Shown here one piece after another: positions 47,612 through 55,052 of a stretch of 64,000 nucleotides of DNA. A program made the translations under genes and the position numbers. Under the pieces are notes generated by a model, which saw nothing but the letters and a program-made list of their open reading frames with translations, ran no database searches and was not told the origin of the DNA. How positions within the stretch are numbered: the first letter of the stretch is position 1; each line of letters opens with the position of its first letter. The DNA comes from Rhodospirillales bacterium. GTDB taxonomy: Bacteria > Pseudomonadota > Alphaproteobacteria > Rhodospirillales > UBA2165. The stretch covers positions 1 through 64,000 of the forward strand of contig JAJDXO010000009.1 in NCBI GenBank assembly GCA_022823235.1, given 5' to 3'.

Positions 47612-48616
47612 TTAGCCGATTGTCAGGACTATTTTTCCGATATGGCGCCCTTCTTCCATGACGCGATGCGCCTCGGCGGCATCGTTCAGCGCCAAGGTTT
47701 CGTATATCACCGGTTTCAGCTTCCCGTCTTCGAACAGCGGCCAGACCCGTGATTTCAGGTTCTCCGCGATTTGGCTCTTGAAAGCCGTGTCCCGCGCCCT
47801 CAGGGTTGATCCGGTAATGGTCATCCGTTTGACGAAGACCTGTCTGAAATCCACCTCCGCCTTCGATCCGCCGAGAGCCGCGATTATGCAGAGCCTGCCG
47901 CTCACGGCCATGCAGGCGATGTTTCTCGGGATATAGTCCCCGGCGACCATGTCCAGCACGACGTCGGCTCCATTGCCGCCGGTGTGGTTCGTCACCTCCT
48001 CGACAAAATCCTGTTCCTTGTAGTTGATGGCCAGTTCCGCACCCAAATCGAGACACGCCCGGCACTTTTCGGCCGAACCCGCGGTGGCGATGACATGGCT
48101 CCCCAACTGCGAGGCGAGCATGATCGCGGTAGTGCCGATACCGCTTGATCCACCGTGGACCAGGAGGGTTTCCCCGGGCTGCAGGGCGCACCGGTCAAAG
48201 ACGTTGCTCCAGACCGTAAAGAAGGTCTCGGGAATGGCCGCCGCTTCCACCATGTTGAGGCCGTCCGGAACGGGCAGGGCTTGGGCTGCCGGAACCGCGC
48301 AGTACTCGGCGTAGCCGCCGCCGGCGACCAGCGCGATTACGTTGTCGCCCACATTCCATCCGCTGACGCCGCCGCCGAGCGCGGCGATGGTGCCTGCGAT
48401 CTCCAGGCCGGGGATATCGGTCACGCCGGGCGGCGGCGGATAGCGGCCTTCCCGTTGGACCATATCGGGGCGATTGACCCCGGCGGCTTCGACCCGGACC
48501 AGAATTTCGCCGTCGGCGGCATCGGGAACCGGGCGCCGGCCGGGTTTCAGGGCCTCGGGCCCCCCCGGTTCCGGAATTTCGATGCATTGCATGTCATTGG
48601 GGAGTTGATCGGTCAT
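47612..48616 (-). CDS. NAD(P)H-quinone oxidoreductase (PIG3-type MDR protein)
   Basis: A 334-residue quinone reductase of the PIG3/QorB group. Markers: GVNRPDMVQREGRYPPPPG, IPGLEIAGTIAALG, FTVWSNVFDRC, and the Rossmann segment LLVHGGSSGIGTTAIMLASQLG. The structural zinc ligands of alcohol dehydrogenases are missing. ATG 48616 fits the family; the open frame to 48673 adds unrelated residues. It is divergent from the DUF1192 gene and is a paralog of the MDR protein encoded at 16545-17540. Confidence 0.9.
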   Translation of the reverse strand: MTDQLPNDMQCIEIPEPGGPEALKPGRRPVPDAADGEILVRVEAAGVNRPDMVQREGRYPPPPGVTDIPGLEIAGTIAALGGGVSGWNVGDNVIALVAGGGYAEYCAVPAAQALPVPDGLNMVEAAAIPETFFTVWSNVFDRCALQPGETLLVHGGSSGIGTTAIMLASQLGSHVIATAGSAEKCRACLDLGAELAINYKEQDFVEEVTNHTGGNGADVVLDMVAGDYIPRNIACMAVSGRLCIIAALGGSKAEVDFRQVFVKRMTITGSTLRARDTAFKSQIAENLKSRVWPLFEDGKLKPVIYETLALNDAAEAHRVMEEGRHIGKIVLTIG

Positions 48617-48710
48617 GGTCGCTCCGGTTGTCGCTCGTGGCTTTGGTCTAGTATGCTTGCCGGCAACGGCCAAGCAAGACCCGGCGGGTCTTCAGCGGAA
48701 GGAGCGTGCG

Positions 48711-48893
48711 ATGGATACCGATGATCTCGAACCCGTTGAGAAAAAGCCGGATCAAAAGGACCTGGAGATCATGTCCATCGAGGCGCTGCACGAGTACATC
48801 GCTGAAATGGAGGGGGAAATCGAGCGCGCCCGCGCGGCCATTGCCTTGAAGGAGAATGCTCGTTCGGGTGCGGAATCTTTTTTCCGCAAGTGA
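48711..48893 (+). CDS. DUF1192-family small protein
   Basis: A 60-residue acidic helical protein with MSIEALHEYIAEMEGEIERA and a C-terminal SGAESFFRK, the pattern of DUF1192, a family found in alphaproteobacteria and of unknown function. ATG 48711 is preceded by GGAAGGAG. It is the last gene before the non-coding interval with the CtrA box. Confidence 0.85.
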   Translation: MDTDDLEPVEKKPDQKDLEIMSIEALHEYIAEMEGEIERARAAIALKENARSGAESFFRK

Positions 48894-48920
48894 CCGGCGC
48901 GTCACGCCGCCATGGCTCCA

Positions 48921-48935
48921 TTAAGAGTCTCTTAA
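48921..48935. promoter_or_regulatory. Perfect CtrA-binding box (TTAA-N7-TTAA)
   Basis: TTAAGAG-T-CTCTTAA is both an exact match to the CtrA consensus TTAA-N7-TTAA and a perfect 15-bp palindrome. It is the only exact CtrA box I found in the window. A -10-like GATACA (48945-48950) follows 9 bp later, the geometry of CtrA-activated promoters in which the box overlaps the -35 region. The first rightward transcript would be the candidate small RNA; leftward is the 3' end of a rightward gene, so no leftward target is apparent. Confidence 0.7.
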
Positions 48936-48956
48936 GACTGGCCTGATACATTGATG

Positions 48957-49057
48957 GCGATCGATGAGATCGTCTGGCGGATTTACTCCGCCATTCGAAC
49001 CTCTTTGACGCCTCCCTGTTAAACTCGAGCCGCCTCGTTTGGAGGCGGCTTTTTTTT
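48957..49057 (+). ncRNA. Candidate CtrA-controlled small RNA
   Basis: Downstream of the CtrA box and -10-like element lies a segment of about 100 nt without an ORF but with successive secondary structures. CGATC/GATCG (48958-48972) is followed by the 7-bp hairpin TGGCGGA-TTTAC-TCCGCCA (48975-48993). An exposed pyrimidine stretch with CCTCCC (49011-49016) comes next; it could pair with Shine-Dalgarno sequences. A strong Rho-independent terminator ends the segment. The transcription start is estimated from the -10-like element. I recognise no named RNA family. Confidence 0.5.
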
Positions 49058-49149
49058 GTGTAAAGGCCGTCGCATCGACCCTTGACCCCTTGATGGAGTC
49101 TTATGTAAAGTCCGTGACGAAGCGTACTATACGGGCGAGTTTAACAGGG
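49014..49149. repeat. 14-bp perfect inverted repeat framing the first terminator
   Basis: CCCTGTTAAACTCG (49014-49027) is the exact reverse complement of CGAGTTTAACAGGG (49136-49149), 108 bp apart. The left arm lies in the candidate small RNA just before its terminator, the right arm just before a second terminator. The arms could pair in one long RNA or in trans between two RNAs. They could also be the ends of a small non-autonomous element, but no target-site duplication is visible. Confidence 0.75.
49029..49057 (+). terminator. Strong Rho-independent terminator of the candidate small RNA
   Basis: GCCGCCTC (49029-49036) pairs with GAGGCGGC (49042-49049) around GTTTG, followed by eight T residues (49050-49057). 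It is 136 bp beyond the DUF1192 stop, too far to be needed only for that gene. Confidence 0.9.
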
Positions 49150-49163
49150 ACTAGCTTGCTTTC

Positions 49164-49193
49164 GGGGCGGCCTTCGGGCGGCCCCATTTTTTT
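49164..49193 (+). terminator. Second strong terminator with UUCG tetraloop
   Basis: GGGGCGGCC (49164-49172) and GGCGGCCCC (49177-49185) pair with one internal G-G mismatch around a TTCG loop, followed by A and seven T (49187-49193). No coding region ends here on this strand, so it probably terminates a second short RNA beginning between 49100 and 49136 (TACTAT at 49125-49130 is a -10 candidate), or backs up the first terminator. The remaining DNA to 49277 shows no gene. Confidence 0.75.
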
Positions 49194-49277
49194 GTCCAAA
49201 CTGGGCCGCCCGGTCATTGTCCATGCCCATTATCCATACGATGGCCGGGCGTGCTTTTCCCGGTATTCGCGTCTTGG

Positions 49278-49739
49278 TTACGCGGCCTTTTTGCCGTGTT
49301 CAATGGCCTTGGGCGCGGGGCCGCCGAGAATCTTGATCCGGCGCGGCTTCAGTTCCTCGGGAACCTTCCGGGCGAGATCGATCTCCAACAAGCCGTCGGC
49401 CAGGTGGGCATCGACCACCTTCACGTGGTCGGCGAGCTGGAAGCGGCGCTCGAACGAGCGAGTGGCGATTCCGCGGTGGAGATAGGCGTTCTCCCGATCG
49501 GCATCGAGTTTGCCGCTGACGACCACGACGTCTTCCTTCACGGTGACGTCGAGATCCTTCTCGCCAAAGCCCGCCACGGCGATGGAAATGCGATAGGCGT
49601 CATCGCTCAGTTTCTCGATATTGTACGGCGGGTAGGCGTCGTTGGCCTGGGCATATTGCAGCGCTGAATCGAGGCGGCGCTGCAGGTTGTCGAAGCCGAC
49701 GGAGGTACGGAACAGGGGTGAAAAATCAAACGTGCGCAT
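49278..49739 (-). CDS. Small heat-shock protein, Hsp20/IbpA family
   Basis: A 153-residue alpha-crystallin-type chaperone that holds unfolding proteins for DnaK and ClpB. The start MRTFDFSPLFRTSVGFD is the alphaproteobacterial class A type. The alpha-crystallin domain spans about residues 35-130 (YRISIAVAGFGEKDLDVTV, DGLLEIDLARKVPEE), and the C-terminal RRIKI provides the I-x-I oligomerisation motif. I chose ATG 49739; the frame is open to 49787. The element that would control it lies to its right (49740-49968), where I see no clear ROSE-type thermometer. Confidence 0.93.
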   Translation of the reverse strand: MRTFDFSPLFRTSVGFDNLQRRLDSALQYAQANDAYPPYNIEKLSDDAYRISIAVAGFGEKDLDVTVKEDVVVVSGKLDADRENAYLHRGIATRSFERRFQLADHVKVVDAHLADGLLEIDLARKVPEELKPRRIKILGGPAPKAIEHGKKAA

Positions 49740-49968
49740 GACCATATTCTCCTTATGAAGCAACACGGTTTCCAAATGGCCCGCCAACTGGCCGGACCGG
49801 TTTCCCGGACGGCACCCTCTTCGTGAGGCATGCCGTCCTGACCCTCATATAGCCGGCCGCCAACCGGCTTCAAGTCCCGAATTGTCGAAAATTTTCGGGG
49901 GGTTTAACGCCCGCGGCGCAACCGCTTCATTTCGCGGGCGCCACGGTCGCGCGGTTTTTTTTTGAAAC

Positions 49969-50190
49969 CTACTTGAGGCCCAGGTTCTGAAAGCGCTTGT
50001 TGAACTTCGCCACCTGACCGCCGCTGTCGACCAGACGATGTTCACCGGTCCATGCGGGGTGGGATTTGGAATCGATGTCCAATTTGAGCGTGTCGCCGGC
50101 CTCACCCCACGTCGAGCGCGTGGTGAACGTCGATCCATCGGTCATCGTGACCGTGATCTCGTGGTAGTCCGGATGAATTTCCTTCTTCAT
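49969..50190 (-). CDS. rpmE: 50S ribosomal protein L31 (zinc-independent form)
   Basis: A 73-residue L31, starting [20 protein letters not shown] and ending [11 protein letters not shown]. It lacks the CxxC zinc ligands found in the C+ form and matches the alphaproteobacterial type with [15 protein letters not shown]. Monocistronic, downstream of the MFS gene on the same strand. Confidence 0.95.
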   Translation of the reverse strand: MKKEIHPDYHEITVTMTDGSTFTTRSTWGEAGDTLKLDIDSKSHPAWTGEHRLVDSGGQVAKFNKRFQNLGLK

Positions 50191-50253
50191 GTCTCTGCTC
50201 CGTCGGCGAGGGCGCTTATATACATAAGGCCGGCCACCCTGGCAAGCCGGGGA

Positions 50254-51501
50254 TCAGTCCGGTTTCCCGTTCAGGCCACGGCCTCCAAAGGCAACAATCA
50301 ACGCCATTCCGACGATGACGGCGCCCATGTAGAACGGCCAATCCCGGCCCAGCCAGGCAAACAAAATGCCGGCGGCTGCCGGGCCCAGAATCCGCGCCAC
50401 GGTGGCTGCCGACCGTCCAACACCCATGACGCCGCCCTGTTGGTCCTCGGGCGCGCTCAGGGACACCAGTGTGTTGAGACCCGGCGTTGCCACTCCAAAT
50501 CCAACGGCCATGATGGTGACGGCGAGGATCATCCATGTTTCGCTGGGGCTGAGCGGCGTGGCTATCAATCCCACAACCAGGGCGGTGAGGCCCAGCCGCA
50601 CCATGCCCCACTCACCGATCCGGCGTGAAATGGGGCCGGAGAGTCCGCCTTGGATCGCCGCCATGATCAGGCCCATATAGGCGAACAGAAACCCGTTTTG
50701 GGACACGCTCCAGCCATACTCCCGCTCGGACCAGATGGGAAACATGGCCTCGATCCCGGCGATCCCCGCCACGGTAAGAAAATTCAGGCCAATGGCCACC
50801 ATTGTCGGCCGCCGCCGGAGGGTCTCCATGAAACCGGTATGCTGGCGGCCGGGAACATCTTGCCGCGCCTTATCCCGGATTTCCCGCGGCGATGACTCCG
50901 GAAGCAGTGCCGCCGCCGCGGCGAACGCGATAAACGAGAAGCCGGCCGCGGCGTAGGCTGGGAGTTGAAAGTTGATGTTGGCCGGATCGGCTCCGCCGAG
51001 AATGCCGCCAATCGCGGGTCCGGCGGTAAATCCCAGCCCAAAAGCGGCGCCGACCAAACCCATGCCGCGCGCCCGGTTTTCGGGGGTTGTGATGTCCGCC
51101 ATATAGGCGAATGCGGTTGCAATACTCCCCGCCATCGCGCCCGCGAACGCCCGGGCGAGGAACAGTCCGGTCAAGCTGTCGACAAGCGCCATCCAGATGT
51201 AGGCGCCAACCGTTCCGGCGAGGCACATGACCAGGACGGGTCGCCGGCCTATCCGGTCGCTCAGCCGGCCACAAACGGGCGCGGAGATGAGTTGGCACAG
51301 CGAATATACCGAGATCAGGTAGGCGACCTGGTCCGGGGATGCCCCGAAATGCTCGCCGTAGAACGGGAGCAGCGGAATGATGATGCCGAACCCAATCAGG
51401 TCGATGACGACGACGGCGAAAACGATCATCATTGCCGTGCGAGGCTGGGCGACGCCGGCTCGGTCACCCGCGTTGGTGACCCGTTCCTTCTCCGCGGTCA
51501 T
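50254..51501 (-). CDS. MFS transporter, TetA/TCR-like drug:H+ antiporter group
   Basis: A 415-residue 12-helix permease. Motif A between helices 2 and 3 is GRLSDRIGRRPVLV, helix 1 has VIDLIGFGIIIPLLPFYGEHFGA, and GLGFTAGPAIGGILGG is motif C of 12/14-helix drug exporters. Substrate unknown; tetracycline-type specificity is only a family label. The start overlaps the stop of the MotB-like gene by 4 bp, so the pump belongs to the same operon as the envelope module. Confidence 0.9.
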   Translation of the reverse strand: MTAEKERVTNAGDRAGVAQPRTAMMIVFAVVVIDLIGFGIIIPLLPFYGEHFGASPDQVAYLISVYSLCQLISAPVCGRLSDRIGRRPVLVMCLAGTVGAYIWMALVDSLTGLFLARAFAGAMAGSIATAFAYMADITTPENRARGMGLVGAAFGLGFTAGPAIGGILGGADPANINFQLPAYAAAGFSFIAFAAAAALLPESSPREIRDKARQDVPGRQHTGFMETLRRRPTMVAIGLNFLTVAGIAGIEAMFPIWSEREYGWSVSQNGFLFAYMGLIMAAIQGGLSGPISRRIGEWGMVRLGLTALVVGLIATPLSPSETWMILAVTIMAVGFGVATPGLNTLVSLSAPEDQQGGVMGVGRSAATVARILGPAAAGILFAWLGRDWPFYMGAVIVGMALIVAFGGRGLNGKPD

Positions 51502-52691
51502 CGCTGGGTTAACTTGAACTCGATCCGGCGGTTGCGCCGGTAGGCGATTTCGTCATCGCGGGCATCGATGGGCTGAAATTCCCCGAAGCCGGTGGCGGCG
51601 AGGCGGTTGGCGGGGATGCCGGCATCGATCAGGAATTTCACTACCGATATGGCGCGGGCGGTCGACAACTCCCAATTGCTTGGGAACTGGGGGGTACGGA
51701 TCGGGACCCGGTCGGTATGGCCATCGATCCGCAGAACCCAATCGATGTTCTGCGGAATTCGCCTGGAGATTTCCTTCAGCGTCGTTGCGAGTTGACTGAT
51801 CTGATCCTGTCCGGCGCCGCCCAACTCGGCGGACCCTGTCGTGAACAGGACTTCGCTCTGAAACACAAATCGGTCACCAACGATCCGGATTCCCCGCTGG
51901 CCCCCCAGCACTTCCCGCAGCCGTCCGAAAAACTCGGAGCGGTACCGGGAAAGCTGTTGGACCTTGCTGGCCAGGGCCGCATTCAGTCGTTTGCCCAAAT
52001 TGGCGATTTGGACCTTTTGCTCTTCCGCGGTCTTTTCGGAAATATCCAGGGCCTGGGTCAAACGGCCGATCTGCAGCCGCAACTCCTTGATCTGCTGATT
52101 CAACAGGGCGACCTGAGCCCGTGCGCTTTCGGAGAGCTCCTTCTCTTCGATCAACCGGCCTTCCGAGCTTTCGAGTTTTCCGGCCAGATCCTTGATCTGT
52201 TGCTCCAACTCCGCCCGGAGCGCCGTCAGCGCCTCGATGTCCCTGGTAAGCGCCGCCACTTCACGCAGTTGAAGCTCGATTTTCTGACGGTCGGCGAGGA
52301 TGGACTTGAAAGCGTCCTCCAGATCCGCCTTGACCTTCTCTGTTTCCTCCTCGGCGGACTCGGCCCGCATAGTGAGCGCTTGAATTTGCGCCGATAGATC
52401 ATCCCGGGCCGCTACCGACGCCTGCAATTCGCTCGACAGTTGCTCTAGGTTGGTTCGGAGATCGGCATTGGCGCGTCGTTCGAGCGCCAGTGTTTCGGCC
52501 AGTTCCGCAACCTGCCGGTTGAGCCGGTCGAGGGCTTCGTCCCTCCCGGTCAATGCTTCCGACAGAAAGAACTGCGCCAGCACGAAGACCATCAGCAGGA
52601 AGATGATGACCATCAGCAGCGTCGCCAGCGCATCGACGAAACCTGGCCAAATATTGGTGCTGCGTTCGGCCCGGCGGGAGATGGCGGCCAT
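51498..52691 (-). CDS. MotB/OmpA-like protein: single membrane helix, long coiled coil, OmpA domain
   Basis: The 397 residues begin with a short cytoplasmic end and one membrane helix, FVDALATLLMVIIFLLMVF. Asp20 sits at the entrance of this helix like the proton-binding Asp of MotB and ExbD. Residues about 40-255 form an uninterrupted heptad-rich coiled coil. The C-terminal OmpA domain contains RIDGHTDRVP, NWELSTARAISVVKFLIDAG and RRNRRIEFKL, the peptidoglycan-binding core. It lies 12 bp after the MotA-like gene. The coiled coil is far longer than the plug/linker of flagellar MotB. Roles in force transfer from the inner membrane to the wall are inference. Confidence 0.82.
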   Translation of the reverse strand: MAAISRRAERSTNIWPGFVDALATLLMVIIFLLMVFVLAQFFLSEALTGRDEALDRLNRQVAELAETLALERRANADLRTNLEQLSSELQASVAARDDLSAQIQALTMRAESAEEETEKVKADLEDAFKSILADRQKIELQLREVAALTRDIEALTALRAELEQQIKDLAGKLESSEGRLIEEKELSESARAQVALLNQQIKELRLQIGRLTQALDISEKTAEEQKVQIANLGKRLNAALASKVQQLSRYRSEFFGRLREVLGGQRGIRIVGDRFVFQSEVLFTTGSAELGGAGQDQISQLATTLKEISRRIPQNIDWVLRIDGHTDRVPIRTPQFPSNWELSTARAISVVKFLIDAGIPANRLAATGFGEFQPIDARDDEIAYRRNRRIEFKLTQR

Positions 52692-52703
52692 TGCGGACGC
52701 TCC

Positions 52704-53837
52704 CTAGGTTCCCTTGTCGGGAGACGAGGCGGCGATGGTGCGGGCGAGCAACTTAATCTCGCTTCGGAGCTGCTGCACCATGTCTTCGCGTCCCGCCGTC
52801 GTTTCTTCCAGCAGCCTCGCCATATGCAGATCCACATTGCGAATGTGCGATTTGGTTCCTTCGTCCATGGCGCCGACGCCGCCCTTCGTCAGGAGTTCGA
52901 GAATGTTCTTCAGCTCCATCTGGTTCTCACCCAAACTCAGGAGCAGGCTTTGTTCGGCCCGCATTTGGTCGCCAAGCGCGCCAAGCTTCTCGCCAAGATC
53001 AATCAGGCTGTTGTTGCTGGCAATGTTGCTCTCCTCGCCGCGCGCCAACGTTCGTTGGAGATTTTCGAGACTCTCGGCGGTTTGCTCCAGCAGCGCCTGT
53101 ACATAAGCGGGCACGGAACCATCGCCGTCTCCGGGCAAGGCGCCCGACGACAGGCGGGTGAGGCTGGAGAGCCACTCCTCGAGTTCGTTGTAGAACCGGT
53201 TTTGCGCCTGACCCGCTTGCAAATCCAGAAACCCGAGGACCAGGGAACCGGCAAGGCCAAACAAGGAGGACGAAAAAGCGGTTCCCATGCCGGACAGTGG
53301 CGCTTCCAGCCCGCCCTTCAAATTGGCGAACATAGCGGCGATATCACCCCCTTCGACGGATAAGTCGCTGATCACATCGCCGACGCTGCTGACCGTCTCC
53401 AGCAGACCCCAAAAGGTCCCGAGAAGGCCAAGGAATATAAGCAGGCCTATGGTGTAGCGGGACAAGTCCCGGGATTCGTCGAGGCGCGACGCGATGCCGT
53501 CCAACAGGGATCGCATGGCGAGCGTCGAAAGCGACAGGCTGTCTCTCCGTTCGCCCAACATTGTGGCCATCGGGGCGAGCAATCGCGGTGGCCGGGATTC
53601 CGAAAGGGTGGGGCTGCTCCGGCGGAAGCGCTCGATCCAATGGACCTCCGGAGAGAGCATCAAGACCTGTCGGAAATTGTAAATGATGCCGAGGAGCAGC
53701 ACGCCGAGGATCAGGCCGTTCAGGGGTACGTTGGCGAAGAACGCCCGTTGCAGCGGACCATACAGAATGGCGCAGAGAGCGATGACCACGCCGACGAAAA
53801 TGGCCATGCGGATGACGTAGGTTTGCGGAGACGCCAT
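52704..53837 (-). CDS. MotA/TolQ/ExbB-like proton-channel protein with long C-terminal tail
   Basis: The 377 residues have four likely membrane helices: about 10-28 (AIFVGVVIALCAILYG), 36-54, 131-151 (IGLLIFLGLLGTFWGLLETV) and 185-207 (GMGTAFSSSLFGLAGSLVLGF). The last two match the MotA/TolQ/ExbB channel signature, including the Thr/Ser-lined TAFSSSLFGL. A cytoplasmic tail of about 170 mostly helical residues follows (LEQTAESLENLQRTLARGEE, LGDQMRAEQSLLLSLGENQM). The tail is much longer than in ExbB or TolQ. It is paired with the MotB-like gene 12 bp downstream. No flagellar stator or torque-loop motif is evident. Confidence 0.82.
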   Translation of the reverse strand: MASPQTYVIRMAIFVGVVIALCAILYGPLQRAFFANVPLNGLILGVLLLGIIYNFRQVLMLSPEVHWIERFRRSSPTLSESRPPRLLAPMATMLGERRDSLSLSTLAMRSLLDGIASRLDESRDLSRYTIGLLIFLGLLGTFWGLLETVSSVGDVISDLSVEGGDIAAMFANLKGGLEAPLSGMGTAFSSSLFGLAGSLVLGFLDLQAGQAQNRFYNELEEWLSSLTRLSSGALPGDGDGSVPAYVQALLEQTAESLENLQRTLARGEESNIASNNSLIDLGEKLGALGDQMRAEQSLLLSLGENQMELKNILELLTKGGVGAMDEGTKSHIRNVDLHMARLLEETTAGREDMVQQLRSEIKLLARTIAASSPDKGT

Positions 53838-53891
53838 CAGCCTATGTTCCTAACTGCATTCCGGTGCTGTCGGGCCAAGAGCCAACCGCCG

Positions 53892-54908
53892 CTATCGGGT
53901 AACGGTCTTGAGATCAACGCGATTGGGCGTACCCGACGGAACCTTATTTCCGAGCGCGCGCACATCGATCCGCGTGCTGCGGATTCCCTTGCTGATCAAG
54001 TAGGAGCGGACCGCCAGCGCGCGGGACAGCGAAAGCCGGCGGGCCTGGCTGGCTGAAAGATTGGGCTCCCCGGCATATGCCAAAAGCTGCATCCGCAGGT
54101 TCGGATCTTCCGTGAGCGACGCGGTAAACGAGTCGAGAACCTTGTGGCTGTCTCCGGACAGGTCCGCGTTGCCGGGAGCAAACGCGACGCTTCGAAGCGG
54201 GGCCGCGCCCGGACCTGAGATGCCGGCCGCCTGCGGTTTCGGAGCCGCGGCTGGGGCAGGGGGGGTCAGCGCGGGTGCCGGCTTGGCCATCTTCGGCGCC
54301 GGTGGGCGCGCGGGTGCCGGCTTGGCCATCTTCGGCGCCGGCGGGGGTGCGGATGCCGGCTTGGCCATCTTCGGCGCCGGCGGGGATGCGGGTGCCGGCT
54401 TGGCCATCTTCAGCGCCGGCGGGGGTGCGGGTGCCGGTTCCGGCTTGGTGAGGGGGGTCGGCGGCGGTTTCGCGACCCCGGGTGTTGCCGGCTGCGCCGC
54501 ACGCGGGCGGGCTGCCGGTGCATTCGGCCGGGGCGCGGGCTGGGCGGCGGGCCGGGCCGGTGGAGTTTGGCGAACCTGACGTCGCGACGGCGGCGTAGCT
54601 TGCGGAGGCGGTTGTTCGACAACCGGCGCGCCGGCCGGCGGTCGCCGTGTCAGCAGTCTGGACCGCGGCCTGGTCCGGGGCGGCGGCAAAAGTTCGCCGG
54701 AGGTGCCGCCAGGGGCCGCGCCGCCGGTTCCATTTTTGTCAATCAGGACTTTGCTGTCGCCGTCCCGAGGCGTGAGTTGCGCCGAGGCCTCACCAGGAAT
54801 CACGGCCGAGCCCAAACCAACGGCACCAACAATAGCGAGCGCAACGATCCGGTCGATGGACCGGCGAAACGGGCATGTGACGTCAATCATCCCTGAGATC
54901 CTCTGCAT
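53892..54908 (-). CDS. OmpA-domain envelope protein with Pro/Ala/Lys tandem repeats
   Basis: An exported protein: the hydrophobic segment IVALAIVGAVGLGSAVI is followed by signal-peptidase-like EASAQ. The middle is a low-complexity Pro/Ala/Arg/Lys region of about 160 residues with four 13-residue repeats (PPAPKMAKPAPA). The C-terminal OmpA-like domain includes LLAYAGEPNLSASQARRLSLS and LGNKVPSGTPNRVDL. The repeat region resembles TonB-type periplasm-spanning linkers. The start is uncertain: ATG 54908 or 54890 place the signal near the N terminus; the frame is open to an ATG at 55025. It lies 54 bp upstream of the MotA-like gene on the same strand. Confidence 0.75.
   Translation of the reverse strand: MQRISGMIDVTCPFRRSIDRIVALAIVGAVGLGSAVIPGEASAQLTPRDGDSKVLIDKNGTGGAAPGGTSGELLPPPRTRPRSRLLTRRPPAGAPVVEQPPPQATPPSRRQVRQTPPARPAAQPAPRPNAPAARPRAAQPATPGVAKPPPTPLTKPEPAPAPPPALKMAKPAPASPPAPKMAKPASAPPPAPKMAKPAPARPPAPKMAKPAPALTPPAPAAAPKPQAAGISGPGAAPLRSVAFAPGNADLSGDSHKVLDSFTASLTEDPNLRMQLLAYAGEPNLSASQARRLSLSRALAVRSYLISKGIRSTRIDVRALGNKVPSGTPNRVDLKTVTR
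54268..54423. repeat. Four 39-bp tandem repeats inside the OmpA-like gene
   Basis: The segment GCTTGGCCAT recurs at 54281, 54320, 54359 and 54398, exactly 39 bp apart. Each unit codes for 13 residues of the form PPAPKMAKPAPA plus one variable residue. In-frame repeats of this type can change copy number without shifting the reading frame, altering linker length. Confidence 0.9.
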
Positions 54909-55052
54909 CAATTCGTCTTTGCCCCTCAACCCACGGGCCGGAATGCGATCGGATAGCCAACATCCCAAGATACCCAACAGGGCGAATCCATACAACACTC
55001 GGGCCATCGGAGGGCGCCGCGCCAATCCTGGTAAACTGAATATGTGTCGAAA

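Noticed and set aside
49740..49968. ROSE-type RNA thermometer or heat-shock promoter before Hsp20
   Set aside because: No characteristic Shine-Dalgarno-masking UYGCU-type element or clear sigma-32 hexamers were recognised by eye.
51498..53837. Zorya anti-phage system (ZorA/ZorB)
   Set aside because: The MotA/MotB-like pair resembles ZorAB in layout, but no zorC, zorD helicase or zorE nuclease gene is near; neighbours are housekeeping genes.
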